Origin: an uncultured Bacteroidales bacterium
GTDB lineage: Bacteria; Bacteroidota; Bacteroidia; Bacteroidales; Bacteroidaceae
NCBI GenBank assembly: GCA_902781515.1
Contig: CACZJU010000004.1
Coordinates: 159,088 to 223,087, forward strand
Direction: 5' to 3'
Length of the DNA stretch: 64,000 bases
Part shown: positions 1 to 8,978 of the stretch, piece after piece
Numbering within the stretch: position 1 is the first letter of the stretch
Layout: the number at the start of each line of letters is the position of its first letter
The notes under the pieces: generated by a model
Seen by the model: only the letters and a program-made list of their open reading frames with translations
Databases searched by the model: none
What the model was told of the DNA's origin: nothing
Translations under genes and position numbers: made by a program

Positions 1-2
1 AC

Positions 3-104
3 AATCTTGTAAAGGCTACGATTGCTGCACTGTCTGAGATGCGTGATGCAAAGACTGTTGCCGCTCAGCGTGGTGTAAGTCTTGAAAAAGTATTTAGAGG
101 ATAA
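3..104 (+). CDS. rpsE: 30S ribosomal protein S5, C-terminal end only
   Basis: Only the last 33 codons lie in the window; the gene begins upstream. The tail matches the end of uS5, with the LVKATIAAL segment and a final SLEKVFRG. S5 is a small-subunit protein involved in decoding accuracy. The stop is followed within 15 bases by the rpmD start, as expected inside the spc-type ribosomal operon. The identification rests on a short piece but is strongly supported by the genes that follow. Confidence 0.9.
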   Translation, partial: NLVKATIAALSEMRDAKTVAAQRGVSLEKVFRG

Positions 105-118
105 AGGAGGTTTACACT

Positions 119-295
119 ATGGCAACAATCAAAGTTAAGCAAGTAAGAAGTCGTATTCATGCTCCGCGCTATCAGAAGGCCACTCTCGATACACTGGGCC
201 TGCGCAAGCTGAATCACGTAGTTGAGATTGAGGATAATGCCTCTAACCGCGGCTTAATCCAAACCGTTCATCACTTGGTAAAAGTGGTTGACTAA
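119..295 (+). CDS. rpmD: 50S ribosomal protein L30
   Basis: A 58-residue protein starting MATIKVKQVRSRI, the usual length for bacterial uL30, a small protein of the large ribosomal subunit. A strong Shine-Dalgarno-like AAAGGAGG lies at 104-110, unusual for Bacteroidetes, where such sites are generally weak; it fixes the start. It sits between rpsE and rplO, the conserved order. Confidence 0.95.
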   Translation: MATIKVKQVRSRIHAPRYQKATLDTLGLRKLNHVVEIEDNASNRGLIQTVHHLVKVVD

Positions 296-326
296 TTACA
301 AATCAACATTTAATTCGGTAGAAATT

Positions 327-770
327 ATGAAACTAAATAATTTGAAACCCGCTGTAGGTTCTACTCATTCTTCGCGTCGTATTGGTCGCGGACCAGGCTC
401 TGGTTTGGGTGGTACCTCTACTCGTGGTCATAAGGGTGCAAAGGCTCGTTCAGGCTATTCGCGCAAGATTGGCTTCGAGGGTGGTCAGATGCCTCTGCAG
501 CGTCGTCTGCCTAAGTTCGGCTTTAAGAATATCAATCGTGTAGAGTATCAGGCTGTAAATCTTTCCACCCTTCAGGCATTGGCTGATAAGGGTATTACCA
601 CTATTGGTCTTGCAGAACTGAAAGAGAACCGCGTAATTAAGGGCGGTGAATTGGTAAAGATTCTGGCTAATGGTACATTGACTGCAAAGGTTGATGTTAC
701 TGCCAATGCATTCTCTGCTGCCGCAGAGGTTGCCATACAGAATGCAGGTGGTACGGTTACTAAATTGTAA
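327..770 (+). CDS. rplO: 50S ribosomal protein L15
   Basis: uL15 of 147 residues starting MKLNNLKPAVGSTHSS at the ATG at 327. An in-frame TTG at 288 overlaps the end of rpmD and gives a non-conserved extension, so the inner ATG is preferred. The glycine/arginine-rich N-terminal arm (GRGPGSGLGGTSTRGHKG) that threads into the large subunit is clear. secY follows 11 bases later. Confidence 0.95.
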   Translation: MKLNNLKPAVGSTHSSRRIGRGPGSGLGGTSTRGHKGAKARSGYSRKIGFEGGQMPLQRRLPKFGFKNINRVEYQAVNLSTLQALADKGITTIGLAELKENRVIKGGELVKILANGTLTAKVDVTANAFSAAAEVAIQNAGGTVTKL

Positions 771-781
771 TAACTGATATT

Positions 782-2128
782 ATGAAGTTTGTAAAGACAA
801 TAAAGAACATTTGGGCTATTGAGGACCTTCGTTCGAAGCTCCTCGTTACCCTCTTGTTTGCCACGATTTATCGTTTTGGTTCGTTTGTAGTACTTCCCGG
901 TATTAATCCCGAGAAGTTGACGGCCTTGCGTGAGCAGACCAACGAAGGCCTTATGTCTTTGTTGAATATGTTCTCGGGTGGTGCCTTCTCAAATGCATCT
1001 ATGTTTGCATTGGGAATCATGCCCTACATTTCAGCTTCTATCGTTATTCAGCTTTTAGCCGTTGTACTTCCGTATTTCCAGAAAATGCAGCGTGAGGGCG
1101 AGAGTGGCCGTCGTAAGATTAACCAGTATACTCGTTATCTGACGATTTTCATTCTTGTCTTCCAGGCACCATTCTATCTGATGAACCTTAAGATGCAAGC
1201 ACCAGGTGCTTTGGCACCCAACGTGTCATGGACGATGTTCATGTTTACTTCTACCATTATTTTGGCAGCAGGTAGTATGTTTATTCTGTGGCTCGGTGAA
1301 CGCATCACTGATAAAGGTATCGGCAATGGTGTATCCTTGATTATTATGCTGGGTATTATTGCCCGTTTGCCTCAGGCATTCAGTCAAGAACTTGTTTCTC
1401 GCTTTACTGCTCTTACAGGTGGTGGATTGATAATGTTCTTGATTGAACTGATAATCCTCTTTGGTACAATTGTTGCAGCCATAATGCTTGTTCAGGGAAC
1501 ACGTAAAGTTCCTGTGCAATATGCTCAGCGTATGGTTCGTGGACAGCAGGTTGGTGGTGCACGTCAGTATATCCCCTTGAAGTTGTTCGCAGCAAATGTG
1601 ATGCCAATTATCTTTGCACAGGCAATTATGTTCATCCCTTCTACTTTAATCGGTTTCATTGCCGAGGGTAGTAGCTTCTGGACACGTGTTGCAATGGTAA
1701 TGTCGGATTACACAAGTTGGCAATATAATGTCGTATTTGCAACACTTATTATTGCATTTACACTGCTGTATACAGCTATTACGATGAACCCTGTTCAGAT
1801 GGCTGAGGATATTAAGCGTAATAACGGTTTTATTCCTGGAATACGTCCAGGAAAGGCAACTGCTGATTATCTGGATGAAATAATGACCCGTATCACATGG
1901 CCAGGCTCTCTCTTCCTTGCTTTCATCGCATGTATGCCGGCATTTGCTGGTTTGCTGAGCGTGAAGCCAGAGTTTGCTCACTTCTTCGGAGGAACATCAC
2001 TGCTGATTCTCGTCGGTGTGGTGTTGGATACCCTGCAGCAAATTGAGAGCCACCTGTTGATGAGGCATTACGACGGCTTGCTGAGTTCTGGTAGAATTCA
2101 TGGTCGTAATGGTGTTTCTGCCTACTAA
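782..2128 (+). CDS. secY: Protein translocase subunit SecY
   Basis: The 448-residue channel subunit of the SecYEG translocon in the inner membrane. The sequence has ten likely membrane helices, the conserved GIMPYISASI segment (about residues 79-88) and the cytoplasmic loop QREGESGRRKINQYTRYLT. It is embedded in the ribosomal operon as in most bacteria. The window has six or more products with signal peptides, so this is the entry route for them and for later type IX export. Confidence 0.98.
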   Translation: MKFVKTIKNIWAIEDLRSKLLVTLLFATIYRFGSFVVLPGINPEKLTALREQTNEGLMSLLNMFSGGAFSNASMFALGIMPYISASIVIQLLAVVLPYFQKMQREGESGRRKINQYTRYLTIFILVFQAPFYLMNLKMQAPGALAPNVSWTMFMFTSTIILAAGSMFILWLGERITDKGIGNGVSLIIMLGIIARLPQAFSQELVSRFTALTGGGLIMFLIELIILFGTIVAAIMLVQGTRKVPVQYAQRMVRGQQVGGARQYIPLKLFAANVMPIIFAQAIMFIPSTLIGFIAEGSSFWTRVAMVMSDYTSWQYNVVFATLIIAFTLLYTAITMNPVQMAEDIKRNNGFIPGIRPGKATADYLDEIMTRITWPGSLFLAFIACMPAFAGLLSVKPEFAHFFGGTSLLILVGVVLDTLQQIESHLLMRHYDGLLSSGRIHGRNGVSAY

Positions 2129-2137
2129 GGAGTATCT

Positions 2138-2920
2138 ATGAAGATATTTCTGAAGACAGAGGACGAGATTGAATTGATGAGGGCGGCCAACCTTATGGTA
2201 GGTGCCACGCTCGCAGAGATAAGAAAGGCAATTAAGCCTGGGGTGACAACCCGTCAACTCGACAAGATTGCCGAAGAGTACATAAGAGACAATGGAGCGG
2301 TTCCCACTTTCAAGGGATTTCCGAATCCATGCGGTGGTGAAGCGTTTCCTGCGTCGATATGTACATCTGTAAATGATGAGGTAGTACACGGTGTGCCTAA
2401 CGACACGCCTCTCCGTGAAGGAGATATCGTTTCGGTTGACTGTGGAATCCTGCTGAATGGTTATAATGGTGACTCCTGCTACACATTTAGTGTAGGTGAA
2501 AACTCGGAGGAGGTTAGACAGTTGCTTCAGACCACAAAAGAAGCTTTGTATCGAGGTATCGAGACAGCTTTACCTGGACGACGAATAGGAGACATCGGAT
2601 ATATGGTGCAACAGCATTGTGAAGCTCATGGTTTTGGTGTCGTACGCGAGTTCGTTGGTCATGGCATTGGGCAACAGATGCATGAGGATCCTCCAGTCCC
2701 CAACTATGGACGACGTGGTAATGGTCCCCAGATTAAAAATGGTCTGTGCATAGCCATTGAACCTATGATTACTATGGGTAGTCCTAAGGTTTATCTTACT
2801 AGCGACCGTTGGACGGTGAAGACACAAGACGGTAAACCGGCAGCCCATTTTGAACACACCATAGCAATACATCAGGGCAGGGTAGACATCCTCTCCTCGT
2901 TTGAAGAAATAGAAGAATAG
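2138..2920 (+). CDS. map: Type I methionine aminopeptidase
   Basis: A 260-residue enzyme that removes the initiator methionine from new proteins. The metal-binding residues typical of the family are visible: Asp in VSVDCGI, Asp in YNGDSCYT, His in GHGIG, Glu in IAIEPMI and Glu in HFEHTIAI. The TFKGFPNPCGGEAFPASIC segment also fits. The start is 10 bases after the secY stop, the conserved secY-map-infA arrangement, so it is co-transcribed with the translation genes. Confidence 0.97.
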   Translation: MKIFLKTEDEIELMRAANLMVGATLAEIRKAIKPGVTTRQLDKIAEEYIRDNGAVPTFKGFPNPCGGEAFPASICTSVNDEVVHGVPNDTPLREGDIVSVDCGILLNGYNGDSCYTFSVGENSEEVRQLLQTTKEALYRGIETALPGRRIGDIGYMVQQHCEAHGFGVVREFVGHGIGQQMHEDPPVPNYGRRGNGPQIKNGLCIAIEPMITMGSPKVYLTSDRWTVKTQDGKPAAHFEHTIAIHQGRVDILSSFEEIEE

Positions 2921-2939
2921 TTAAATAAACACATTAGAA

Positions 2940-3158
2940 ATGGCAAAACAGTCCGCAATAGAACAAGATGGGGTTATCGTTGAATCTTTATCCAACGCCA
3001 TGTTTCATGTAGAGTTGGAGAATGGTCATGAGATAACGGCGCATATCTCAGGAAAGATGAGGATGCACTACATCAAGATTCTGCCAGGCGACAAGGTTAA
3101 GGTCGAAATGAGTCCGTATGATTTATCGAAGGGCCGTATAGTATTCAGATACAAATAA
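2940..3158 (+). CDS. infA: Translation initiation factor IF-1
   Basis: A 72-residue OB-fold protein starting [20 protein letters not shown], full length for IF-1. It binds the A site of the 30S subunit during initiation. The conserved [19 protein letters not shown] and the final GRIVFRYK are present. It lies between map and rpmJ in the standard order. Confidence 0.97.
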   Translation: MAKQSAIEQDGVIVESLSNAMFHVELENGHEITAHISGKMRMHYIKILPGDKVKVEMSPYDLSKGRIVFRYK

Positions 3159-3170
3159 AAGAATATCATA

Positions 3171-3287
3171 ATGAAAACAAGAGCATCTATTAAGAAACGT
3201 ACTCCAGAGTGCAAGATTGTCCGTCGTAAGGGACGTTTGTATGTAATTAACAAGAAGAACCCTAAGTTCAAGATGCGTCAGGGTTAA
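3171..3287 (+). CDS. rpmJ: 50S ribosomal protein L36
   Basis: A 38-residue protein starting [17 protein letters not shown] and ending KFKMRQG. It is the short bL36, too small for many ORF finders. One cysteine (Cys14) remains of the zinc-binding set, and RRKGRLYVI replaces the rest, so this looks like a zinc-independent version. It lies 12 bases after infA and 26 bases before rpsM. Confidence 0.95.
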   Translation: MKTRASIKKRTPECKIVRRKGRLYVINKKNPKFKMRQG

Positions 3288-3313
3288 TAACATTGCAAGT
3301 AAATAATTGATAT

Positions 3314-3694
3314 ATGGCAATTAGAATTGTTGGTGTAGATTTACCTCAGAACAAGAGAGGTGAAATCGCTTTGACCTATGTGTATGGTATAGGTCGTAGT
3401 AGCTCGGCCAAGATTTTGGACAAGGCTGGAGTTAATCGTGACAAGAAGGTAGTAGACTGGACCGACGACGAGGCAGCCAAGATTCGTGAGATTATTGGAG
3501 CTGAGTACAAGGTTGAAGGTGATCTTCGTAGTGAGATTGCTATGAACATCAAGCGTCTGATGGATATCGGTTGCTATCGTGGTGTACGCCACCGTAATGG
3601 TCTACCCGTTCGTGGACAGAGCACAAAGAACAATGCACGTACTCGTAAGGGTAAGAAGAAGACCGTTGCAAACAAGAAAAAAGCTACTAAGTAA
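3314..3694 (+). CDS. rpsM: 30S ribosomal protein S13
   Basis: uS13 of 126 residues, starting [20 protein letters not shown]. It belongs to the head of the small subunit and contacts tRNA and the large subunit through its basic tail, here [21 protein letters not shown]-like. The [16 protein letters not shown] segment is the family signature. rpsK follows after 11 bases. Confidence 0.97.
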   Translation: MAIRIVGVDLPQNKRGEIALTYVYGIGRSSSAKILDKAGVNRDKKVVDWTDDEAAKIREIIGAEYKVEGDLRSEIAMNIKRLMDIGCYRGVRHRNGLPVRGQSTKNNARTRKGKKKTVANKKKATK

Positions 3695-3705
3695 TAAGTA
3701 ATAAT

Positions 3706-4095
3706 ATGGCAAAGAAAACAGTCGCAGCTAAGAAAAGAGTGGTGAAGGTTGACGCTATGGGTCAGCTTCATGTACATAGCTCTTTCAACAACATTATTGT
3801 GTCTTTGGCCAATAGCGAGGGGCAAGTAATATCTTGGTCCAGCGCTGGTAAGATGGGCTTCCGTGGTTCTAAGAAGAACACTCCCTATGCAGCCCAGATG
3901 GCCGCTCAGGATTGTGCAAAGGTTGCATATGACCTGGGTTTGAGAAAGGTTAAGGCCTATGTGAAGGGTCCTGGTAACGGTCGTGAGTCTGCCATTCGTA
4001 CTGTACATGGTGCAGGTATCGAGGTTGTAGAGATCGTTGATGTTACTCCACTGCCCCACAACGGCTGCCGTCCTCCCAAGAGAAGAAGAGTTTAA
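3706..4095 (+). CDS. rpsK: 30S ribosomal protein S11
   Basis: uS11 of 129 residues with a lysine-rich N-terminus ([19 protein letters not shown]), the [16 protein letters not shown] core and the C-terminal signature PPKRRRV. It sits on the platform of the 30S subunit near the mRNA exit. The next gene, rpsD, is 111 bases away rather than the 8-26 bases typical of this operon (see the leader entry). Confidence 0.97.
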   Translation: MAKKTVAAKKRVVKVDAMGQLHVHSSFNNIIVSLANSEGQVISWSSAGKMGFRGSKKNTPYAAQMAAQDCAKVAYDLGLRKVKAYVKGPGNGRESAIRTVHGAGIEVVEIVDVTPLPHNGCRPPKRRRV

Positions 4096-4206
4096 TACAA
4101 ACAGTAGACACAATAGAACTACAGCGACAAACAGGTCTTTTGGCTTACATTTCCTTTCTGTGGCCGCGGCTGCTACCCTGGATGTTCGCTGACAAATATT
4201 AAAATT
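4096..4206 (+). ncRNA. Candidate structured leader of rpsD
   Basis: This 111-base gap is the longest inside the ribosomal operon. It can fold: CAGCGA (4122-4127) pairs with TCGCTG (4186-4191), CAGG (4132-4135) with CCTG (4177-4180), and inside these an arm GGCTtACA (4142-4149) pairs with TGTGGCC (4159-4165) around a pyrimidine loop. S4 represses its own operon through mRNA structures in other bacteria, and I recall that a Bacteroidia S4 leader has been proposed from comparative searches, but cannot verify it here. Function is inferred; the pairings are read from the sequence by eye. Confidence 0.5.
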
Positions 4207-4812
4207 ATGGCAAGATATACTGGACCAAAAACACGTATTGCCCGCCGTTTCGGCGAGCCCATCTTTGGTGCTGACAAGGCTCTCGCTAAGCGTAACTTCC
4301 CTCCTGGTCAGCATGGTAATAACCGCCGTAGGAAGACTTCCGAGTACGGCATCATGTTGGCCGAGAAGCAGAAAGCACGCTATACATATGGTGTGCTCGA
4401 GAAGCAGTTCCGCAACATGTTCGAGAAGGCAGCCCGTACTAGTGGCATCACTGGTGAGATTCTGCTCCAGAACTTGGAGAGCCGTCTCGACAATGTTGTC
4501 TTCCGTCTTGGCATCGCTCCCACTCGCGCCGCTGCCCGTCAGTTGGTTAACCACCGTCACATCACTGTTGATGGTAAGGTTGTAGGTATCGCTTCATATA
4601 GCGTTCAGCCTGGCCAAATTGTAGGCGTTCGCGAGCGCAGCAAGTCTCTCGAGGTCATCGAAGCTGCTTTGGCTGGCTTCAACCACGCCAAGTATCCTTG
4701 GCTAGAGTGGGATCAGAACAGCAAGTCTGGTAAGTTCCTCCACAAGCCAGAGCGTGCTGACATCCCCGAGAATATTAAGGAGCAGTTGATCGTTGAGTTG
4801 TACTCTAAATAA
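4207..4812 (+). CDS. rpsD: 30S ribosomal protein S4
   Basis: uS4 of 201 residues starting [20 protein letters not shown]. It initiates assembly of the 30S body by binding 16S rRNA. The S4 RNA-binding domain runs from about residue 91 ([33 protein letters not shown]). The N-terminal part lacks the four-cysteine zinc site found in some bacteria. Codon use is richer in C-ending codons than neighbouring rpsK, as is common for highly expressed genes. Confidence 0.97.
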   Translation: MARYTGPKTRIARRFGEPIFGADKALAKRNFPPGQHGNNRRRKTSEYGIMLAEKQKARYTYGVLEKQFRNMFEKAARTSGITGEILLQNLESRLDNVVFRLGIAPTRAAARQLVNHRHITVDGKVVGIASYSVQPGQIVGVRERSKSLEVIEAALAGFNHAKYPWLEWDQNSKSGKFLHKPERADIPENIKEQLIVELYSK

Positions 4813-4822
4813 TTAAATTATA

Positions 4823-5815
4823 ATGGCGATATTAGCATTTCAAAAACCTGAAAAAGTTATAATGTTGGCCGCGGACGAGAAGTACGGCAAGTTCGAGTTT
4901 CGTCCCCTTGAAGGTGGCTTTGGTACTACCGTAGGTAATGCTTTGCGCCGAATACTTCTTTCTTCTTTGGATGGATATGCCATCAACACCATAGCCATTA
5001 ACGGTGTCGAACATGAGTTTGCCACAGTTCCAGGTGTTAAGGAAGATGTCACCAACATTATTCTGAATCTGAAGCAAGTTCGATTCAAAAAATTAGTAGA
5101 CGAATTCGAGAATGAGAAAATTAGCGTCACAGTAGAGAAAACTACAGAACTCAAGGCTGGTGACTTTAATAAGTATCTGACTGGATTTGAAGTGTTAAAC
5201 CCGGAGTTGGTTATTTGCCATTTGGATCCCAAAGCAACGATGCAGATTGAGATTTCCGTTAACAAGGGTCGCGGATACGTGCCCGCTGACGAGAATCGTG
5301 AATATTGCACCGATGTCAATGTTATCCCCATCGATTCAATTTACACTCCTATTCGTAATGTGAAGTACGCAGTTGAGAACTATCGTGTAGAACAGAAGAC
5401 TGACTACGAGAAACTCGTGCTTGAAATCACAACCGACGGTTCCATACATCCGAAGGATGCTTTGAAGGAGGCCGCTAAGATTTTGATTTATCACTTCATG
5501 CTTTTCTCTGATGAAAAGATTACGTTGGAAAATAGCGATGGTGATGGCAACGAAGAGTTCGACGAAGAGGTATTGCATATGCGCCAGTTGCTTAAAACTA
5601 AGTTGGTTGATATGGATCTCAGCGTCCGTGCACTAAATTGTTTGAAAGCTGCAAATGTGGAAACACTGGGCGACCTTGTACAGTTCAATAAGACGGACCT
5701 CCTGAAGTTCCGTAACTTCGGTAAGAAGTCCCTTATGGAACTCGATGATATGTTCGAGCGTCTAAACCTCTCTTTCGGGACCGATATCTCTAAGTATAAA
5801 CTTGACAAAGAATAA
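4823..5815 (+). CDS. rpoA: DNA-directed RNA polymerase subunit alpha
   Basis: A 330-residue alpha subunit. The N-terminal domain (about residues 15-230) carries the dimerisation motif [17 protein letters not shown], and the C-terminal domain (about 250-320) has helix-hairpin-helix elements ([36 protein letters not shown]) that contact promoter DNA and activators. An acidic linker ([13 protein letters not shown]) joins them. It follows rpsD by 10 bases and precedes rplQ by 8. Confidence 0.98.
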   Translation: MAILAFQKPEKVIMLAADEKYGKFEFRPLEGGFGTTVGNALRRILLSSLDGYAINTIAINGVEHEFATVPGVKEDVTNIILNLKQVRFKKLVDEFENEKISVTVEKTTELKAGDFNKYLTGFEVLNPELVICHLDPKATMQIEISVNKGRGYVPADENREYCTDVNVIPIDSIYTPIRNVKYAVENYRVEQKTDYEKLVLEITTDGSIHPKDALKEAAKILIYHFMLFSDEKITLENSDGDGNEEFDEEVLHMRQLLKTKLVDMDLSVRALNCLKAANVETLGDLVQFNKTDLLKFRNFGKKSLMELDDMFERLNLSFGTDISKYKLDKE

Positions 5816-5823
5816 ACACAAAA

Positions 5824-6318
5824 ATGAGACACAATAAGAAATTCAACCATCTTGGCCGCACTGCATCTCATCGCGATGCCATGCTTTCAAACATGGCCGT
5901 TTCATTGATTATGCATAAGCGTATCAATACAACTGTGGCTAAGGCTAAGGCTCTGCGCAAGTTTGTAGAGCCTCTGATTAATCGCTCAAAGCAGGACACT
6001 ACGGCCAGTCGTCGTGTTGTGTTTGGTTACCTGCAGAATAAGTATGCAGTAACGGAACTCTTTCAGGTAATTTCTGAAAAAGTTGCCGAGCGTCCTGGTG
6101 GCTACACTCGTATCATCAAGACTGGTTTCCGTCAGGGTGATAACGCTGCTACCTGCTTCATCGAACTTGTTGACTTTGACGAAAACATGGCAAAGACAGC
6201 TAAAAAGGCAAAGCGTACTCGTCGTAGCAAGAAGACAGCCACTGAAGCCGCTCCCGTGCAGGAAACTGTAGCAGAGGAAACAACACAGGAAGCTCCTGCT
6301 ACAGAGGCTGCAGAGTAA
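5824..6318 (+). CDS. rplQ: 50S ribosomal protein L17
   Basis: bL17 of 164 residues, starting [20 protein letters not shown]. The core (about 1-120) is the standard L17 fold lining the exit tunnel. A Bacteroidetes-type tail follows: a basic stretch ([14 protein letters not shown]) and then an acidic Ala/Glu/Thr-rich end, which makes it longer than the E. coli protein. It is the last gene of the operon and is followed by a terminator. Confidence 0.96.
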   Translation: MRHNKKFNHLGRTASHRDAMLSNMAVSLIMHKRINTTVAKAKALRKFVEPLINRSKQDTTASRRVVFGYLQNKYAVTELFQVISEKVAERPGGYTRIIKTGFRQGDNAATCFIELVDFDENMAKTAKKAKRTRRSKKTATEAAPVQETVAEETTQEAPATEAAE

Positions 6319-6344
6319 ATTCTAATTTGCAACCATACAATGTG

Positions 6345-6384
6345 AGTGCCCTGGCCTATGAAGGCTGGGGCGCTTTATCTTTTT
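6345..6384 (+). terminator. Rho-independent terminator of the ribosomal operon
   Basis: A 12-bp stem (6345-6356 with 6363-6374, including three G-U pairs) around a 6-base loop is followed by TTATCTTTTTT. It lies 26 bases after the rplQ stop. Confidence 0.85.
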
Positions 6385-6407
6385 TAAAAGATAGTATTAC
6401 CATTGTA

Positions 6408-6440
6408 TTTTGCACAATTGTGAAAAATGTAGTATCTTTG
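6408..6440 (+). promoter_or_regulatory. Bacteroidetes-type promoter for the TolC operon
   Basis: TTTTG at 6408-6412, 20 bases, then TATCTTTG at 6433-6440 match the Bacteroidetes -33/-7 elements. The start codon of the efflux operon is 24 bases downstream. Confidence 0.8.
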
Positions 6441-6463
6441 CCCTCGAATTTAATGACAGAATA

Positions 6464-7933
6464 ATGAAACGGTTTATATTTTTCCTTGTTTTCATAATTG
6501 GGGCGTTAGGAATTTCCAGTGCACAACGTATTTTATCGTTGGATAGTTGTCGTTCCATGGCATTGAGGGATAATAAGCAGTTGGCTTCGGCCAGACTTAA
6601 TCAGGATTTGGCGCGCGATGTACACAAGGCTGTACGCACAAAATATCTGCCAAAGGTGGATGCTTTAGGTGGATGGTCGTATATGAATCGCGAAGTCTCG
6701 ATTCTGAATAATGATCAGAAACAGAGTCTTAACAATCTTGGTACTAACGCGCTCAGTGAATTGGCAGCAACGCCTATCGGTACTCAGTTGGCTACAGCAC
6801 TTGCGGGCTTGGGTATTACTCCCACGCTTTTACCTTCCGCTGCTGCTGCGGTTGACCAAAGGGGACAGGGTATTGTAGATGCTTTCCGAACAGACACTCG
6901 TTCGATGTGGGCTGGTACGGTACAAGTGCGACAGCCTCTATATATGGGTGGTGCCATTCGTGCAGCCAATCGTATGGCAGACATTGGTATGGATATGGCG
7001 GAAACGCGCCTCGATCAACAGATACAGGAAACATTGTACGATATAGACAAGACCTATTGGCTTGTAGTATCATTACGTCAGAAACAGCGTTTGGCAGAAA
7101 GTTATCGTGATTTGGTGGTTAAGTTGGATGATGATGTACAGAAAATGATAGGCGAAGGCGTGGCTACACGTGCTGATGGACTGAAAGTGGATGTGAAGGT
7201 AAATGAGGCAGAGATGCAAATCACTCAGGTAGAGAATGGTCTAAGTCTGTCGCGTATGCTATTGTGCCAGTTATGTGGTATGCCATTGGATTCAGATTTT
7301 ATTCTTGAAGATGAAGAACCAAAGGGAGAGGGGTTGAAGATGTCGAGTGAAGAATTAAATATTGAAACAAAAGCCTCTTTTGCAAGACCAGAACTAAGGC
7401 TGCTAGAGTCAGCCGTTACATTGGGTAAGCAGAGTGAGAAACTTGCTATGGCCCCATATTTGCCACATGTGGGGGTTGTGGGCGGTTATACGTTTTCTAA
7501 TCCTAATGTATTTAATGGCTTTGAGCAAAAAGTCGGAGGTATATGGAATGTTGGAGTAATGATACATGTTCCCGTGTGGAACTGGATGGAAGGGAAGTTT
7601 AAGGTGCGTGCTGCCAGAACAGCTACATTAATGGCTAAGCACACACTAGATGAGGCTCGTGAGAAGATAGAATTGCAAGTAAGCCAGAGCCGTTTTAAAG
7701 TTTTGGAGGCAGATAAGCGACTTGTACGTGCACGTAAAAACATAGAAAGTGCCGAAGAAAACCTACGTTGTGCAAATGCAGGTTTTCACGAAGGAGTGAT
7801 GGATGCAACAACTGTAATGCAGGCTCAAACTGCATGGCAGCAAGCTCAGTCGCAATGTATAGATGCAGAGGTCGATTTGCGTATGGCGGAAACGACACTG
7901 CGAAAATCGCTTGGTACATTGACTGCAAATTAA
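6464..7933 (+). CDS. TolC-family outer membrane efflux protein
   Basis: A 489-residue outer membrane channel protein. The ATG at 6464 gives a signal peptide (MKRFIFFLVFIIGALGISSAQ); an earlier in-frame start at 6410 would lie inside the promoter. Two repeated alpha-helical hairpin halves are visible, with the family's ALRDN start motif and the LYDIDKTYWLVVSL and VDLRMAETTLRKSLG helices. It forms the outer part of a tripartite exporter with the HlyD protein and ABC-2 permeases downstream. Substrate is not evident. Confidence 0.9.
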   Translation: MKRFIFFLVFIIGALGISSAQRILSLDSCRSMALRDNKQLASARLNQDLARDVHKAVRTKYLPKVDALGGWSYMNREVSILNNDQKQSLNNLGTNALSELAATPIGTQLATALAGLGITPTLLPSAAAAVDQRGQGIVDAFRTDTRSMWAGTVQVRQPLYMGGAIRAANRMADIGMDMAETRLDQQIQETLYDIDKTYWLVVSLRQKQRLAESYRDLVVKLDDDVQKMIGEGVATRADGLKVDVKVNEAEMQITQVENGLSLSRMLLCQLCGMPLDSDFILEDEEPKGEGLKMSSEELNIETKASFARPELRLLESAVTLGKQSEKLAMAPYLPHVGVVGGYTFSNPNVFNGFEQKVGGIWNVGVMIHVPVWNWMEGKFKVRAARTATLMAKHTLDEAREKIELQVSQSRFKVLEADKRLVRARKNIESAEENLRCANAGFHEGVMDATTVMQAQTAWQQAQSQCIDAEVDLRMAETTLRKSLGTLTAN

Positions 7934-7965
7934 TTTGAAAGATAAAATTAAAAGAAATAATAGAT

Positions 7966-8949
7966 ATGAGCGAAAAGACGCAACACACCAATGTCCTGCT
8001 AGCCGTGCTATGTTTTGCGCTAGTAGTTATTGTAGTAGCCCTTGTGGGATTTTTCACTTTGGGCAATGAACAGGAGTTTATTCAGGGACAAATGGATGTC
8101 ACAGAGTATCGTGTATCAAGTAAGGTTCCCGGACGCATACTTAAGATTTGTAAACATGAGGGTGACTATGTGCATGTTGGTGATACATTGGCAATCTTAG
8201 ATGCACCGGAGGTACGTGCTAAGAGTACGCAGGCAAATGCTGTTGAAAATGCCGCTTCTGCTATGAGTGAAATGGCACAAAATGGTGCTCGTCAGGAGCA
8301 GGTGCAAGGCGCATATCAGTTATGGCAGCAGGCTAAGGCCGCATTGGAGATACATGAGAAGTCATATCAGCGTGTGCAACGTCTGTTTGATCAGGGAGTG
8401 CTTAGTGAACAGAAACGTGATGAGGCTTATGCCCAATATACTGCAGCCCAAGCTCAAGCCCGTGCTGCAGAAAGCCAATATAATATGGCTGTCAATGGTG
8501 CCCGTCGTGAAGAAAAAATGGCAGCGGCAGCTAAGGTTCAGCAGGCCAAAGGTGCTGTGGCTGAGGTTAGCTCATACATTGGTGAAACTGTACAAATAGC
8601 CCAGATGGAAGGTGAAGTAACCGATGTATATCCCCAGGTGGGAGAGTTGGTAGGTACAGGTTCCCCTATTATGAGCGTTGCTGTTATGTCAGATATGTGG
8701 GGCTCTTTTAATGTCCGTGAGGATCAGTTGCAGGGACTGAAGGTCGGTGATGAGATTGAGGCTTATGTTCCTGCTTTTGACAAAAGCCTTAAGATGCGTG
8801 TTTTCTATATGAAGGATCTCGGTTCCTATGCCGTATGGAAAGCTACTAAAGCCAATGGACGTTATGACTTGAAGACTTTTGAAGTAAAAGCCCGACCAAC
8901 GGAGACTTTGGATGGGCTTCGTCCAGGTATGTCCGTGGTTATTAAATAG
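7966..8949 (+). CDS. HlyD-family periplasmic adaptor protein
   Basis: A 327-residue membrane-fusion protein. One N-terminal membrane anchor (about residues 8-30) is followed by a lipoyl half-motif (VSSKVPGRILKICKHEGDYVHVGDTLAILDAPE), an Ala/Gln-rich coiled coil (about 85-190) and the second lipoyl half (GEVTDVYPQVGELVGTGSPIMSV). It bridges the inner-membrane permeases and the TolC protein. It is the second gene of the operon, 32 bases after tolC. Confidence 0.9.
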   Translation: MSEKTQHTNVLLAVLCFALVVIVVALVGFFTLGNEQEFIQGQMDVTEYRVSSKVPGRILKICKHEGDYVHVGDTLAILDAPEVRAKSTQANAVENAASAMSEMAQNGARQEQVQGAYQLWQQAKAALEIHEKSYQRVQRLFDQGVLSEQKRDEAYAQYTAAQAQARAAESQYNMAVNGARREEKMAAAAKVQQAKGAVAEVSSYIGETVQIAQMEGEVTDVYPQVGELVGTGSPIMSVAVMSDMWGSFNVREDQLQGLKVGDEIEAYVPAFDKSLKMRVFYMKDLGSYAVWKATKANGRYDLKTFEVKARPTETLDGLRPGMSVVIK

Positions 8950-8978
8950 CAAATAAAAACAATCCATAGGAATTAGAG

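Noticed and set aside
3574-4560. 328-codon open frame on the minus strand across rpsM-rpsK-rpsD
   Set aside because: It is antisense to three well-recognised ribosomal genes and its translation has no recognisable domain.
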